DNA of 64,000 nt. Origin: DATFQI01 sp963816955 (GTDB taxonomy: Bacteria; Actinomycetota; Thermoleophilia; Solirubrobacterales; Solirubrobacteraceae). This document shows, one piece after another, positions 8,937 to 18,620 of the stretch. Every line of letters starts with the position of its first letter. Position 1 is the first letter of the stretch. The notes beneath the pieces were generated by a model, which worked only from the letters and a program-made list of their open reading frames with translations, had not been told where the DNA came from and ran no database searches. Position numbers and translations under genes: made by a program. Location of the stretch: the NCBI GenBank assembly GCA_963816955.1, contig CAWFME010000009.1, positions 142,616 to 206,615 on the forward strand, written 5' to 3'.

Positions 8937-9973
8937 CCCGGGTGGTCGGCACGCCGCTGACCATCGACATCGGCGCCGGCACGGTCGCGGGCCTGGCCCC
9001 GCTGCTGGCCGACCGGCGGATCTCCGCCGGCGGGCACGTGGCCGTCGTGGTCGGGCCGGGGCTCGGCGAGGAGATCGCCGCGAGCCTGCAGCTCGCCAAC
9101 GCGGAGGTCCGGCACACCGAGGGCGGCGGCGTCGAGGAGGCGACGGCCCTGGCCCGGGATCTGCGGGAGGGCTTCTACGACGCGTTGGTCGGCATCGGCG
9201 GCGGCCGCACGATCGACCTCGCCAAGTACGCGGCCAGCATGTCCGGGCTGCCGATGGTGGCGGTCGCCACCTCGCTGGCCCACGACGGCCTCGCCTCCCC
9301 CGTGGCCTCGCTCGAGGACCACGGCCGCAAGGGCTCCTACGGCGTCCAGATGCCGATCGCGGTCATGGTCGACCTCGACTACGTGCGCCGCAGCGACCCC
9401 GCGCTGCGCCGCGGCGGCGTCGGCGACGTCGTCTCCAACCTGTCGGCGATCGCGGACTGGCGGCTGGCCGAGCGCGTGCGCGGCGAGACGGTCGACGGCG
9501 TCGCCGTGACCTTCGCGCGCACCGCGGCGACCTCGATCGTGCACCGCGCGGACGGCATCGACGACGACCAGTTCCTGATCGCGCTCGCCGAGGCGCTGGT
9601 GCTGAGCGGGCTGGCGATGGCCACCGCGGGCTCCTCGCGGCCCTGCAGCGGCGGCGACCACGAGATCCTGCACGCGATCGACCACCTGTTCCCCGGCACC
9701 GCGGGCCACGGTGAGCTGGCCGGCGCGGCGAGCCTGTTCACGGCCTTCCTGCGCGAGGAGCCGGGCCTGGCGGAGGGCCTGAGCGCCTGCCTGGCGCGCC
9801 ACGGGCTTCCCCGCACCCCGGCCGACCTCGGCCTCAGCGAGGAGCAGTTCGCGCAGGCCGTGGTGCACGCGCCGCTGACCCGCCCCGACCGCTACACGAT
9901 CCTCGAGCACCTCGGGCTCGACGACGCGGGCGCGCTCGAGCAGGTGCGGGCATTCGCCGAGGCCTACGGTTAG
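8924..9973 (+). CDS. sn-glycerol-1-phosphate dehydrogenase-like (iron/zinc alcohol dehydrogenase family)
   Basis: 349 aa from GTG 8924, overlapping the previous gene by 13 bp. Residues 90-104 (GIGGGRTIDLAKYAA) bind the NAD(P) pyrophosphate. Residues 113-130 (VAVATSLAHDGLASPVAS) match the EgsA/AraM substrate segment. SGGDHEILHAIDHLF and GTAGHGE, around 245-268, carry the metal-binding histidines. EgsA/AraM reduce dihydroxyacetone phosphate to sn-glycerol-1-phosphate, the enantiomer used in archaeal lipids and rarely in bacteria. Here the product would feed the adjacent cytidylyltransferase and CDP-alcohol transferases. A related dehydrogenase such as a dehydroquinate-synthase-fold enzyme for another polyol remains possible. 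Confidence 0.75.
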   Translation: MPLLTRVVGTPLTIDIGAGTVAGLAPLLADRRISAGGHVAVVVGPGLGEEIAASLQLANAEVRHTEGGGVEEATALARDLREGFYDALVGIGGGRTIDLAKYAASMSGLPMVAVATSLAHDGLASPVASLEDHGRKGSYGVQMPIAVMVDLDYVRRSDPALRRGGVGDVVSNLSAIADWRLAERVRGETVDGVAVTFARTAATSIVHRADGIDDDQFLIALAEALVLSGLAMATAGSSRPCSGGDHEILHAIDHLFPGTAGHGELAGAASLFTAFLREEPGLAEGLSACLARHGLPRTPADLGLSEEQFAQAVVHAPLTRPDRYTILEHLGLDDAGALEQVRAFAEAYG

Positions 9974-9975
9974 CG

Positions 9976-10746
9976 ATGCCCTCGATCGACGAGCTGCGGG
10001 TGCGCACGCAGCCCGACTCGATCTTCGCGCGCAACAGCGGCGAGCACTGGGCCGGGAAGCTGTACATGCGGCGCCTCTCGCCGTACCTCACGCGGTTGCT
10101 GATACCGACGCGGCTGACGCCCAACGGCGTGACCTGGCTGATGATCGTCGTCGGGCTGGCCGCCGCCGCGGTCCTGACGCTGCCCGGCCTGTGGGCCGCC
10201 GTCGCGGTCGTCGTGCTGATCCAGCTCCAGCTCCTGCTCGACTGCTCCGACGGCGAGCTGGCCCGCTGGCGCGGCGTCTCCTCCCCCGCCGGGATCTACC
10301 TCGACCGGCTGGCCCACAACCTCACGGAGGCGGTGCTGCCCGTCGCGCTGGCCGTCCGCGCCGACGGCGGCTGGGACTCGATCGGGAACTGGACCGACCT
10401 CGGGCTGGTGACCGCGATGCTCGTGCTGCTCGTGCGGGTGGAGTCGGCGCTGGTCTACGTCGCGCGCGCGGAGGCCGGGCTGCCCGTCGTCGAGGACACC
10501 GCGGCGGTGGCCGCGCCGCGGCAGGCCGGGCTGGCGCGGCTGCGGCGGCTGCTGTCCTTCGCGCCGTTCTTCCGCGCCTTCGTGGCGATCGAGTTCTCCT
10601 TCCTGGCGCTGGCCGCGGCGATCGGGGACGAGATCGCGGGCGGCCTGGACGTCACGCGGCTGCTCGTGACCGTGCTGGTGCCGGTGGCCGCCTTGATCGC
10701 CATCGGGCGGCTGGCGGCGATCCTCAGCTCGCAGCGCCTGCGATGA
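9976..10746 (+). CDS. CDP-alcohol phosphatidyltransferase with His at the fourth motif Asp
   Basis: 256 aa, membrane protein with six predicted helices. The motif D89-x2-D92-G93-x2-A96-R97-x8-G106-x3-D110 is intact, but the position of the last aspartate, usually the catalytic base, is His-114 (GIYLDRLAH). That may mark a subfamily with altered chemistry or a non-classical acceptor. It follows the dehydrogenase stop after 2 bp and overlaps the next glycosyltransferase by ATGA. It is thus an integral part of the same operon and probably transfers a phosphopolyol to a lipid or glycan at the membrane. Confidence 0.78.
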   Translation: MPSIDELRVRTQPDSIFARNSGEHWAGKLYMRRLSPYLTRLLIPTRLTPNGVTWLMIVVGLAAAAVLTLPGLWAAVAVVVLIQLQLLLDCSDGELARWRGVSSPAGIYLDRLAHNLTEAVLPVALAVRADGGWDSIGNWTDLGLVTAMLVLLVRVESALVYVARAEAGLPVVEDTAAVAAPRQAGLARLRRLLSFAPFFRAFVAIEFSFLALAAAIGDEIAGGLDVTRLLVTVLVPVAALIAIGRLAAILSSQRLR

Positions 10747-11603
10747 GCATCGGGGCCGTGGTGCTCACCCAGGGCAGGCGCCCGGTCGAGCTGGCGGCGG
10801 CCGTCGGCTCGCTGCTCGCCCAGCGCGGGGTCGAGCTCGACGTCGTGGTCGTCGGCAACGGCTGGGACCCTGTCGGGCTCCCCGAGGGCGTCAAGACCGT
10901 TCACCTGGAGCAGGACGCCGGCATCCCCGGCGGGCGCAACGCGGGCGTGGGCGCGGTCTCCGGCGAGCTGCTGTTCTTCCTCGACGACGACGCCCGGCTG
11001 CCCGGCTCGGACGCGCTCGCGCGCGTGGAGGCCCGCTTCGCGGCCGAGCCCGACGTCGGGCTGCTGCAGCTGCGCGTGGCGCCCTCCGGCCCGGGCGTGC
11101 CGCCGCGTGACTGGGTGCCGCGGCTGCGGGTCGGCGACCCGGCGCGCTCGAGCGACGTCACCGCGGTCTGGGAGGGCGCGGTGGCGATGCCGCGCGCGGT
11201 CTTCGGGCAGGTCGGCGGCTGGCCGGCGGAGTTCCGCTACGCCCACGAGGGGATCGACCTCGCCTGGCGCGTGCTCGACACCGGCCGGCGGGTGCTCTAC
11301 GCCGGCGACATCGCGGTCACGCACCCCGTCTACGCGACGGCGCCGCACGACTACTCCGCCTACCACGGCGCACGCAACCGGGTCTGGATCGCGCGGCGCA
11401 ACCTGCCCGCCCCGGTCGGCGTGCTCTACGTGCTCTCGTTCGCGCTGCGCACGCTCCCGCTCGTGGCCCGCTCGCGGCCCAAGCTCCGCGAGGCCGCGCG
11501 CGGCTACCGCGACGGGCTGCGCGGCCCGTGCGGGCCCCGCCGGCCGCTGCGTGTGAAGACGATGTGGCGGATGGCGCGGGCCGGCCGGCCCCCCGTCATC
11601 TAG
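10743..11603 (+). CDS. Family 2 glycosyltransferase
   Basis: 286 aa, unbroken. IGAVVLTQGRRPVEL opens the GT-A fold, GIPGGRNAGV is the ribose/acceptor loop and LLFFLDDDARLP the metal-binding DDD. YAHEGIDLAWRVLDTG, at about 165-180, is the catalytic ED-like region. The C-terminal 60 residues contain a hydrophobic stretch (VLYVLSFALRTLPLV) that could attach it to the membrane. It is the last gene of the ATGA-coupled series before the exporter genes. Confidence 0.82.
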   Translation: MSIGAVVLTQGRRPVELAAAVGSLLAQRGVELDVVVVGNGWDPVGLPEGVKTVHLEQDAGIPGGRNAGVGAVSGELLFFLDDDARLPGSDALARVEARFAAEPDVGLLQLRVAPSGPGVPPRDWVPRLRVGDPARSSDVTAVWEGAVAMPRAVFGQVGGWPAEFRYAHEGIDLAWRVLDTGRRVLYAGDIAVTHPVYATAPHDYSAYHGARNRVWIARRNLPAPVGVLYVLSFALRTLPLVARSRPKLREAARGYRDGLRGPCGPRRPLRVKTMWRMARAGRPPVI

Positions 11604-11607
11604 CGGC

Positions 11608-11613
11608 TAGCCT
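11608..11613 (+). promoter_or_regulatory. -10 element (TAGCCT) for the ABC exporter genes
   Basis: TAGCCT ends 8 bp before GTG 11622, the start favoured for the permease gene. It would give a leaderless message for the exporter genes in addition to readthrough from upstream. Confidence 0.5.
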
Positions 11614-11621
11614 CAGTGCCC

Positions 11622-12506
11622 GTGTCGTCGGCCCCTGCCCCTGTCCAGCGCGTGAGCTCCGAGGAGAACGAGTTCACCTCCGAGCGGCACGTCTACGAGC
11701 CGCACAAGATCGGCGTCCCCCCGCTGCGGCCGTACATGCGCGAGCTGTGGCGCCGGCGCGAGTTCGCCCGCGAGATGGCGCGCACCAGCCTCCGCGCGCA
11801 GCACTTCAACACGGCCTTCGGGCAGCTCTGGCTGGTCCTCAACCCGCTGCTGCTGGCCTGCGTCTACTTCCTGCTCGTCTACATCCTGCGCGGCTCGGGC
11901 TCGCGCGGCGTGGAGTTCTTCGCCCACCTGCTGGCAGGGCTGTTCGCCTACTACTTCATCTCGGACTCGATCCGGCTCTCGGTGAAGTCGGTGACCGGCG
12001 GCGGGCGGCTGATCCTCAACACCGCCTTCCCGCGGGCGCTGCTGCCTCTCTCGAGCGTGATCACCGGGTTCCTGCGGTTCCTGCCCACGCTCGTGATCTA
12101 CATCCCGGTCCACATCATCGCCGGGCTGCCGTTCGGCCCGCACCTTCTCTGGCTCGTGCCGCTGATCTTCCTGATGTTCGTGATGGCCTCGGGCGCCGGG
12201 ATGCTCGTCTCGGCCCTGCAGGTCTACTTCCGCGACGTCAAGAACTTCCTGCCGTACTTCCTGCGCGTCTGGCTCTACTCCTCGCCCGTCCTCTACTACG
12301 CCGACGAGGTGCCCGACGGGCTCGGGTGGATCCTCTACGTCAACCCGCTCGGCGGCATGCTGACCGCCTGGAGCGACGTCCTGATCAAGGGCGCCGACCC
12401 CGCGCCCTGGGCGCTGGCCATGGCCGCGGCGTGGTCGTTCTGCATCTTCCTGATCGGCGGGCTGTTCTTCGTCTCCCGGGAGCGTGATTTCGCTGTCCGC
12501 CTCTGA
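11622..12506 (+). CDS. ABC-2 type polysaccharide/polyol-phosphate exporter permease (Wzm/TagG-like)
   Basis: About 294 aa with six membrane segments. The cytoplasmic N-terminus is followed by RREFAREMARTSLRAQHF and FGQLWLVLNPLLLACVYF, the typical ABC2 entry of Wzm/TagG. YFRDVKNFLPYFLRVWLY, near 195-212, is the conserved amphipathic region, and YVNPLGGMLTAW matches the family C-terminal N-P motif. It forms a transporter with the ATPase encoded 155 bp downstream and should flip the finished lipid-linked polymer. GTG 11622 was chosen over GTG 11616 because of the -10 spacing. Confidence 0.85.
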   Translation: MSSAPAPVQRVSSEENEFTSERHVYEPHKIGVPPLRPYMRELWRRREFAREMARTSLRAQHFNTAFGQLWLVLNPLLLACVYFLLVYILRGSGSRGVEFFAHLLAGLFAYYFISDSIRLSVKSVTGGGRLILNTAFPRALLPLSSVITGFLRFLPTLVIYIPVHIIAGLPFGPHLLWLVPLIFLMFVMASGAGMLVSALQVYFRDVKNFLPYFLRVWLYSSPVLYYADEVPDGLGWILYVNPLGGMLTAWSDVLIKGADPAPWALAMAAAWSFCIFLIGGLFFVSRERDFAVRL

Positions 12507-12661
12507 GCGTCCGTCTCGGGACCGATCCGTGGTCTGTGGGCGTCGCATCCGTGGATGCCACGCGCCGTCCGGCCGCGCAGTGAATGGTGGGTCCCTTTGC
12601 AAGCGGCCGGGCGGTGCGTGGCGCCGCGGGGCGGCGTCCACAGGCCGCGGGGGGTCCCGAG

Positions 12662-13438
12662 ATGGGCGCTGAGCCCCGCATCCGGGTCGAGGACGTGTCG
12701 GTGACCTATCGCACGTCGCTGGAGTCCGCCCCCACGCTCAAGAACACCGTGCTCAAGCTCGGCCGCCGCGAGAAGGTCGTCCGCGAGGTCAAGGCGCTGC
12801 GGAACGTCTCCTTCGAGGTGCCCGAGGGCCAGGTGCTGGGCGTCGTCGGCGCGAACGGGGCCGGCAAGTCGACGCTGATGCGCACCGTGGCCGGGATCCT
12901 GCCGCCCAACTCCGGGCGGGTCGAGGTCCACGGCCGGGTGAGCACGCTGCTGGCGCTCGGCGTCGGCTTCAACCGCAAGATGACCGGGCGCCAGAACGTG
13001 GTCCTCGGCGGGCTGGCGGCCGGGCCTCAGCCGCGAGCAGCTGCAGGACAAGTACGACGAGATCGTCGCGCTTCGCGGAGCTCGAGGACTTCATGGACAT
13101 GCCCATGCGGACCTACTCCTCGGGCATGTACGGGCGGCTCGCGTTCGCCGTCGCGGTGACGATGGAGCCCGAGATCTTGCTGATCGACGAGGCGCTGTCG
13201 GTCGGCGACGCCCGCTTCCGCAAGAAGTCCTTCCGCAAGATGCGCGAGCTGTGCGGCGAGAACCGCACGATCATGCTCGTCTCCCACGCGCTCGGCTCGA
13301 TCAAGGAGCTCTGCGACCAGGCGATCTGGATCGCACAAGGGCGAGCTGCGCATGTGGGACGACCCGGAGTCGGTCGTGGACGCCTACACGGAGTTCCTCG
13401 AGGTCGGCGAGGACGCCTTCACGATGGAGGACGTCTAG
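12662..13438 (+). CDS. ABC exporter ATPase (Wzt/TagH-like, frameshifted)
   Basis: About 255 aa after correcting single extra or missing bases near 13024, 13071 and 13335. Walker A is GANGAGKST at about residue 65, the signature region reads YSSGMYGRLAF (SSGM in place of LSGGQ, as in polysaccharide exporters), and Walker B is EILLIDEALSVGD. This is the nucleotide-binding subunit for the upstream permease. No long C-terminal carbohydrate-binding domain is present, as in TagH-short/Wzt types without chain-length recognition. ATG 12662 is preceded by a G-rich segment; an in-frame GTG at 12584 is less likely. The 155 bp gap upstream shows only a small GCATCC/GGATGC hairpin. Confidence 0.83.
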
Positions 13439-13442
13439 TCAG

Positions 13443-14901
13443 TTACAGCCCGGTGCGGCGCTCACGCGCCACGACCGGTTCGCGTAGATCGTCCGTGAAG
13501 TCCGCGGGGGTCGCGACCTTCGGGAAGATCTTCGGCGGGTAGATGTGGCGCGTCGTCGGGCCCCTTGACCGGCATCAGCAGCAGCTCGCCCATCGGGCTC
13601 GCATCGCCCTCGACGGTCGACACGCTGCCGGGCGCGCCGTCGAGCCAGAAGCGCGCGTAGGGCATCGGGCGGTGGTCGCCGGCGGTGAGGTCCGGGCAGG
13701 CGGCGAACGCGGCGCGCACCTGCGGCGCCTCCATCGCCTGCTGCAGGTCGCCGTAGAGGACGCCGCCGCTTGTCGTTCCGGCGCTCGACGGTCGCCAGCA
13801 GGTCGCAGTGCCACGGCAGGTAGGCGAGCGACAGCAGCACGGACACCGCCGCCGGCGGCCATCCAGCCCGTGCGCGCGCGGCCGCGCGGGAGCGTCGCCC
13901 AGCCCGCGACGGCCAGCCCGTAGAACAGCGTCAGCAGCACGGCGGGCGTGGCGACGTAGCGGCGGATCAGCGGCAGGCCGAAGATCGGCCCGATCGGCGA
14001 ACACGGCGACCATCGCGACCACCACCGCGAGCGGCAGGACCGCCTGGCGGCGCGCATGGAACCACGCGAAGGCGAGCCCGATCGGCACGCCGAGGACCAG
14101 CGGCTCGCGCAGCGCGTAGCCGAAGTACTGCGCCGTCCAGTAGGGCACGTCGGCGAGCGTGCGGCGGCGGTCGTTGGCGATCGCGAGGTCGGCCGTCCCG
14201 TGCAGGGAGTGCAGCGGGTCGCCGGTCACGGCCCAGTCCGAGGCGGCCCAGATCACGGGCGCGAGGGCCGCCAGGGCGAGCGCGAGCACCCGGCCGCGGG
14301 CGTCGCGCCGCGGCCACAGCCAGAGCGCGTAGAGGCCGGCGAGCACCCAGGCCTCCGGGCGCAGCAGGCCCGCCACGGCCAGCAGCGCCAGCACGGGAGT
14401 GCCGCCTGTGCCAGACGACGCCGAAGGCGTCAAGGTGGTGCGACGCCGCGCCCTGGCCTCGAGCAGCACGGCGCCGACCACGAGCGCCGCGAACGGGACG
14501 TCCTGGTAGGCGAGCAGCGCGTCGCGCTCCATCGCGGGGCGCGTGAGCACCACCAGCGCGGCGACCACGCCCGCCCAGGGCGAGAACAGCTCCCGCCCGA
14601 GCGCGAAGGCGAGGTACACGAGCGCCCCGAACGCAACCAGCGTCGCGAGCGTGAAGCATGTCGTCGGAGGCGGCGCCGAACGGCAGCGCGAGCAGCCCCG
14701 ACCGTGGTCTGGAGCGGGTGCGGCGTCGGCGCGAAGGCGGCCTCGTACTCGGGCGCGTGCCCGTTCGTGAGGTCCTGCGCCCACAGCAGCGCGTAGCGCG
14801 CGTCGTAGTTGAGGAACCAGGGCCCGTACGCGAGGTCGAGCGCGAGCGCGACGAGCACGGAGATCGCCGCGGCGGGCGCGAGGCGGCGAGACGGCGGTCA
14901 T
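13443..14901 (-). CDS. GT-C fold integral membrane glycosyltransferase (multiple frameshifts)
   Basis: The protein is recovered from three frames. An N-terminal helix and periplasmic loop (LAYGPWFLNYDARYALLW) contain the acidic residues of GT39/GT83-type enzymes. Several membrane helices follow (FTLATLVAFGALVYLAFALG, VLALLAVAGLLRPEAWVLAG), then a soluble C-terminal part near MPYARFWLDGAPGSV. Such enzymes use lipid-phosphate sugars outside the membrane. LLRPEAWVLAGLYALWLW is typical of the ArnT/PMT-like group. It is convergent with the exporter genes and divergent from the ligase-like gene. TACCGT at 14911-14916 is 9 bp before ATG 14901. The exact family is uncertain. Confidence 0.68.
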
Positions 14902-14910
14902 CGGACGAGG

Positions 14911-14942
14911 ACGGTAGCGGGACCCGCCCGCGCCGGTACAGT
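14911..14942. promoter_or_regulatory. Divergent -10 elements (TACCGT minus, TACAGT plus)
   Basis: TACCGT on the minus strand (14911-14916) lies 9 bp before ATG 14901. TACAGT on the plus strand (14937-14942) lies 7 bp before GTG 14950. Both imply leaderless mRNAs from a shared 50 bp promoter region. Confidence 0.5.
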
Positions 14943-14949
14943 GCCCGCC

Positions 14950-16501
14950 GTGTTCGTGGTCCTCGCGGTGACGCCGGTCCTCCAGGGCGCGGCGATGCTC
15001 GCCGCGGCGGCCTCCGCGGCCGCGGTGCTGCTCTGCCTCGACCCGCGCCAGCGGGCGGCGGCGATGCTGGCCGCGCTCGGCTTCTCCGCCCTCGCCGTGG
15101 CCACGCTCGCCGGCGACGAGCTGCCCGGCGGCACCGGCGTGCTGGCCGGCGGCGCCGCGGCCGGCCTCGTCGCGCTCGGCTTCGTCGCCGCCCTGCTGGT
15201 GCGGCGGCCGGGCCTGATCGGGCTGCTGGCGCTCGGCGCGCTGCCGTTCCGGGTCCCGCTGGGGATCGGCGACGGAGACCGCGAGCCTGCTGCTGCCGCT
15301 CTACGGCGTGGTCGCGGCCGCCGCGCTGGCGCAGGCGTGGCGCTGGCTGCGCCCGGGGAGCGGGCCGGAGGCGCTGGACGTCGCCGAGCGGCCCGTCCTG
15401 CGGCCGCTGCGCCACCTGGAGTACGCGCTCGCCGCGTTCGTCGCCCTCTACGCGCTGCAGGCGACCTACTCGACCGACCTCGAGGTGGCCCTCAAGAACG
15501 TGTCCTTGTTCTACGCGCCGTTCGCCGTCCTGTTCCGGCTGCTGCTCGACGTCGACTGGAGCGCCGTGCGGCTCCGCCACGCGTTCTGGATCGTGACGAG
15601 CCTGGCCGTCGTGTTCGCCTGCGTCGGCTTCTACGAGTACGCCTCGGGCCACCTGCTGCTCACCAACGCCAAGGTCCAGGAGTCCAACGACCTCAAGCCG
15701 TACTTCCGGGTCAACTCGCTGTTCTTCGACCCCAACATCTACGGGCGCTTCCTCGCGCTCACGATGATCGCGCTCGCGGCGACGCTCGTCTGGAGCCGGG
15801 AGCGGCGGACCGTGCTGCTCGTCGCGGCCGCCCTGGGCGTGCTGTGGGCGGGGCTGGTGCTCTCGCTGTCGCAGTCGAGCTTCGCCGCGCTGCTCGGCGG
15901 CCTGGCGATCCTGGGCGTGCTGCGCTGGAAGCCGGCGCCGGTGCTGGGGGCGATCGCGGCGGTCGCGGCCGCCGCCATCGCGGTCGTGCTGCTCGCCCCG
16001 GGCTCGCTGGAGATCGACACGCGCTCCACAGCCTCGCTGGACAAGGCCACGAGCGGGCGCTTCGACCTCGTCAGCGGCGCGCTGTCGATGGCGCGCGACC
16101 GGCCGCTGTGGGGCTTCGGCTCGGGCGCCTTCGCGGAGCGCTACCGGGCGCGCGAGGGCGTGACGTCCGAGCGCGTGGCGGCGGTTTCGCACACGATCCC
16201 GCTCACGGTCGCGGCCGAGCAGGGGGTGATCGGGCTGCTGGCCTACCTGGCGCTGATGGTGGCGGCGCTGCGGCTGGTCTTCGGCGGCGTGCGCTCGCGG
16301 GTCCGGGCGCCCGACCCGGGGATCGAGGCGGTCGCGGCCGCCGCGGTGGCGGCCGCGTTCTGCGCGCTCGTCCTGCACACCTTCGTGTACGCCGCGTTCC
16401 TCGAGGACCCCCTCTCCTGGACGCTGCTCGCGCTGGCCGGAGCCCTGGCCGCGCGCGCTCCCGCGCCGTCCCGGCGCGGGCGCTCCACCGTCGCCGTCTG
16501 A
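14950..16501 (+). CDS. O-antigen ligase/polymerase-like membrane protein (one frameshift)
   Basis: About 515 aa with eleven or twelve hydrophobic segments. The large external loop lies before SHTIPLTVAAEQGVIGLLAYL, matching the Wzy_C (O-antigen ligase) family with its conserved H...E...G..G region. RDRPLWGFGSGAFAERY is the typical P-L-x-G-x-G signature. It should polymerise or ligate glycan chains on the outer face of the membrane. An extra base near 15278 breaks the frame. GTG 14950 is favoured over GTG 14941 by the TACAGT spacing. It is followed by the beta-propeller gene after 21 bp. Confidence 0.8.
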
Positions 16502-16510
16502 CCGGGTTCC

Positions 16511-16516
16511 TACCCT
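16511..16516 (+). promoter_or_regulatory. -10 element (TACCCT) for the beta-propeller gene
   Basis: TACCCT ends 6 bp before GTG 16523, again implying a leaderless transcript. Confidence 0.45.
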
Positions 16517-16522
16517 GGAGCG

Positions 16523-17949
16523 GTGCCTTCCCGCAAGGTGACGATCATCGCTGCCGTGATCCTGGCCCTCGGCGCCGCCGGCGCTGCCGCGGCGTACTTC
16601 CTCGTGCTCAAGCAGCCGGGCGACATCTCCAACCCGGACGTCCCGTTCATCGACGCCGAGCCGACGCCGGGCCCGAAGGCGAAGAAGGCCAAGCCGCAGA
16701 AGCCCAGCAAGTTCCGCTGGCCGCGCTACGGCTTCACGAAGGACCACAATCGCAACTTCGACCCGGCGAAGCCGATCCGCGGGCCGTACCGCGCCAAGTG
16801 GAAGCACAAGGCGTCGGCGCTGACCGAGTTCCCGCCGGCGATCTCCCAGGGCCGCATCCTGCAGCTCTCCGACGACGCGCGGCTGGTCGCGCGCAAGCTC
16901 GAGGGCGGCAAGAAGCTGTGGGCGCGCAAGCTCGGCAGCCTGTCGGCCTCGACGCCGGCGATCGAGGGCGGCCGCGTCTACGTGACGCTGCTGCGCGCCG
17001 GGCGCGCCGGGCGGATCGTGTGCCTGCGCTTCGGCGACGGCAAGATCCTCTGGTCCAAGTCGCTCTCGAGCCGCAGCGAGTCCTCCCCGCTGGTCCACAA
17101 CGGGCGCGTGTTCTTCGGCTCGGAGGGCGGCACGCTGTACGCGCTGGACGCGAAGTCGGGCAAGCAGGACTGGACGTACGGCGCCGGCGGCGCGATCAAG
17201 GGCAGCCCGACGCTGTCCGACGACGGGATCCTGTTCTTCGGCGCCTACGGCGGCTCGGTGCACGCCGTGCGGGCGCGCGACGGGGCGCGGATCTGGAGCA
17301 AGAGCGCGGCCGGCGGGATCCGCGGCGGCAACTTCTACGCGACGGCCGCTGTCGCCTACGGGCGCGTCTACATCGGCGCCACGGACGGCCGGGCGTACTC
17401 GCTCTCCGCCAAGGACGGGCGGATCGCCTGGGCCCATCAGACCGGCCGCTACGTGTACTCCTCGGCCGCCATCAAGAACGTCGAGGGCCGCGGGCCGATG
17501 GTCTTCTTCGGGTCCTACGACGGCACCTTCTACGCGCTCGACGCCCGCTCGGGCAAGGTCCGCTGGACGCACCGCTCCGGCGGCAAGATCTCGGGCTCGC
17601 CGACGATCGTGGGCGACGTCGTCTACTACGCGGACCTGGGCCAGGCCGATCACGGTCGGGCTCAAGGTCGGCAGCGGCAAGGTGGCGTTCAAGTACCCGA
17701 TCGGCGCCTACGACCCGATCGTCTCCGACGGCGTGAACCTCTACCTGACCGGCAACCGCTCGCTGACGGCGCTCGAGCCGCGGCGGCTGCACCGCAAGCG
17801 CGAGAAGGCCGAGCAGGCCAAGGTGCGCAAGAAGAAGGCGAAGGCGCGCGGCGCTCGTCTCCCCCGCCTGGCCCGAGCAGTGCCGGCAGCTCGCCCCCTG
17901 CGGGCCTCTGGTGGCCGTGCGCGAGCGCCGCATCCGGATGCGCGGCTGA
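16523..17949 (+). CDS. Membrane-anchored PQQ-like beta-propeller protein (frameshifted)
   Basis: An N-terminal signal anchor (KVTIIAAVILALGAAGAAAAYFLVL, shown in part) is followed by a Lys/Pro-rich linker and about seven propeller blades. The blades repeat the pattern GTLYALDAKSGKQDWTY, GTFYALDARSGKVRWTH. These are PQQ/YWTD-type repeats, structural rather than enzymatic here since no dehydrogenase domain is attached. The frame slips near 17645 and 17850; the corrected C-terminus is EQCRQLAPCGPLVAVRERRIRMRG. The TGA at 17947-17949 overlaps the next ATG. A role in binding or organising the exported polymer is a guess. Confidence 0.75.
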
Positions 17950-18620
17950 TGGCCGTCACCCGCCCCGAGCTCGGCCCCACGCTGCCGGGCGCGCTGCGGG
18001 AGCGGTTCGGCGTCCCGCCGGTCCTGACGCTGGCGGTCGCGTTCGTGGTGGCTGCCGCGGCCGTGGTGGCGATCATCGTCGCGCTCACGCGGCCGGCCGT
18101 CTGCGGGCGAGCAGGTCGTCCGCCAGCGGCCCGCCGGTGTTCAACATGATCTACCCGCCGGCGGCTCGATGCACGTCGCCGACCCGGGCTCCGGCGAGCT
18201 GCTGCGCCTGGAGGGCCGCCGCGGCGGGCTCGAGGTCTCCGTGATCGTCGCGCAGCTGGAGCTGCCGCGCTTCGAGGGCGACGTGACCCACGGCCTGCTG
18301 CCGGTCTTCGCCGACCGCTTCGTGGAGGCGGAGAAGCGGCGGATGCCAGGCCTGGAGCTCGTCCAGGAGGGCCGCGCGCGGGTCAACAACGCCGTCGGCT
18401 ACGAGGTCGGCTACGAGCGGATCACCCGTCGCGAGCGCTTCACCGGCCGCGACGTGCTGCTCGTCCCCGACGACCCCGAGGAGGGCGACGGCCCGGTGCT
18501 GCTCAGCCTGCGCCAGACGCAAGGCCATCCGGAGAGAAGCTCACCCCGCCCGAGCGCAACCTGGCCTACCTGGCCCGCAAGGCCTACCGCTCCTTCCGCT
18601 TCGGCACCGAGCGCGGCTAG
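17949..18620 (+). CDS. Hypothetical single-pass membrane protein (frameshifted)
   Basis: About 220 aa. Residues 23-45 (LTLAVAFVVAAAAVVAIIVAL) form one membrane helix near the N-terminus; the rest is soluble. The exterior part includes FNMIYPPAALHVADPGSGELLRLEG when extra bases near 18105 and 18165 are removed, and ends AYLARKAYRSFRFGTERG. A third slip lies near 18525. No domain is recognised. Translational coupling to the beta-propeller gene suggests joint function at the cell surface. Confidence 0.55.
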
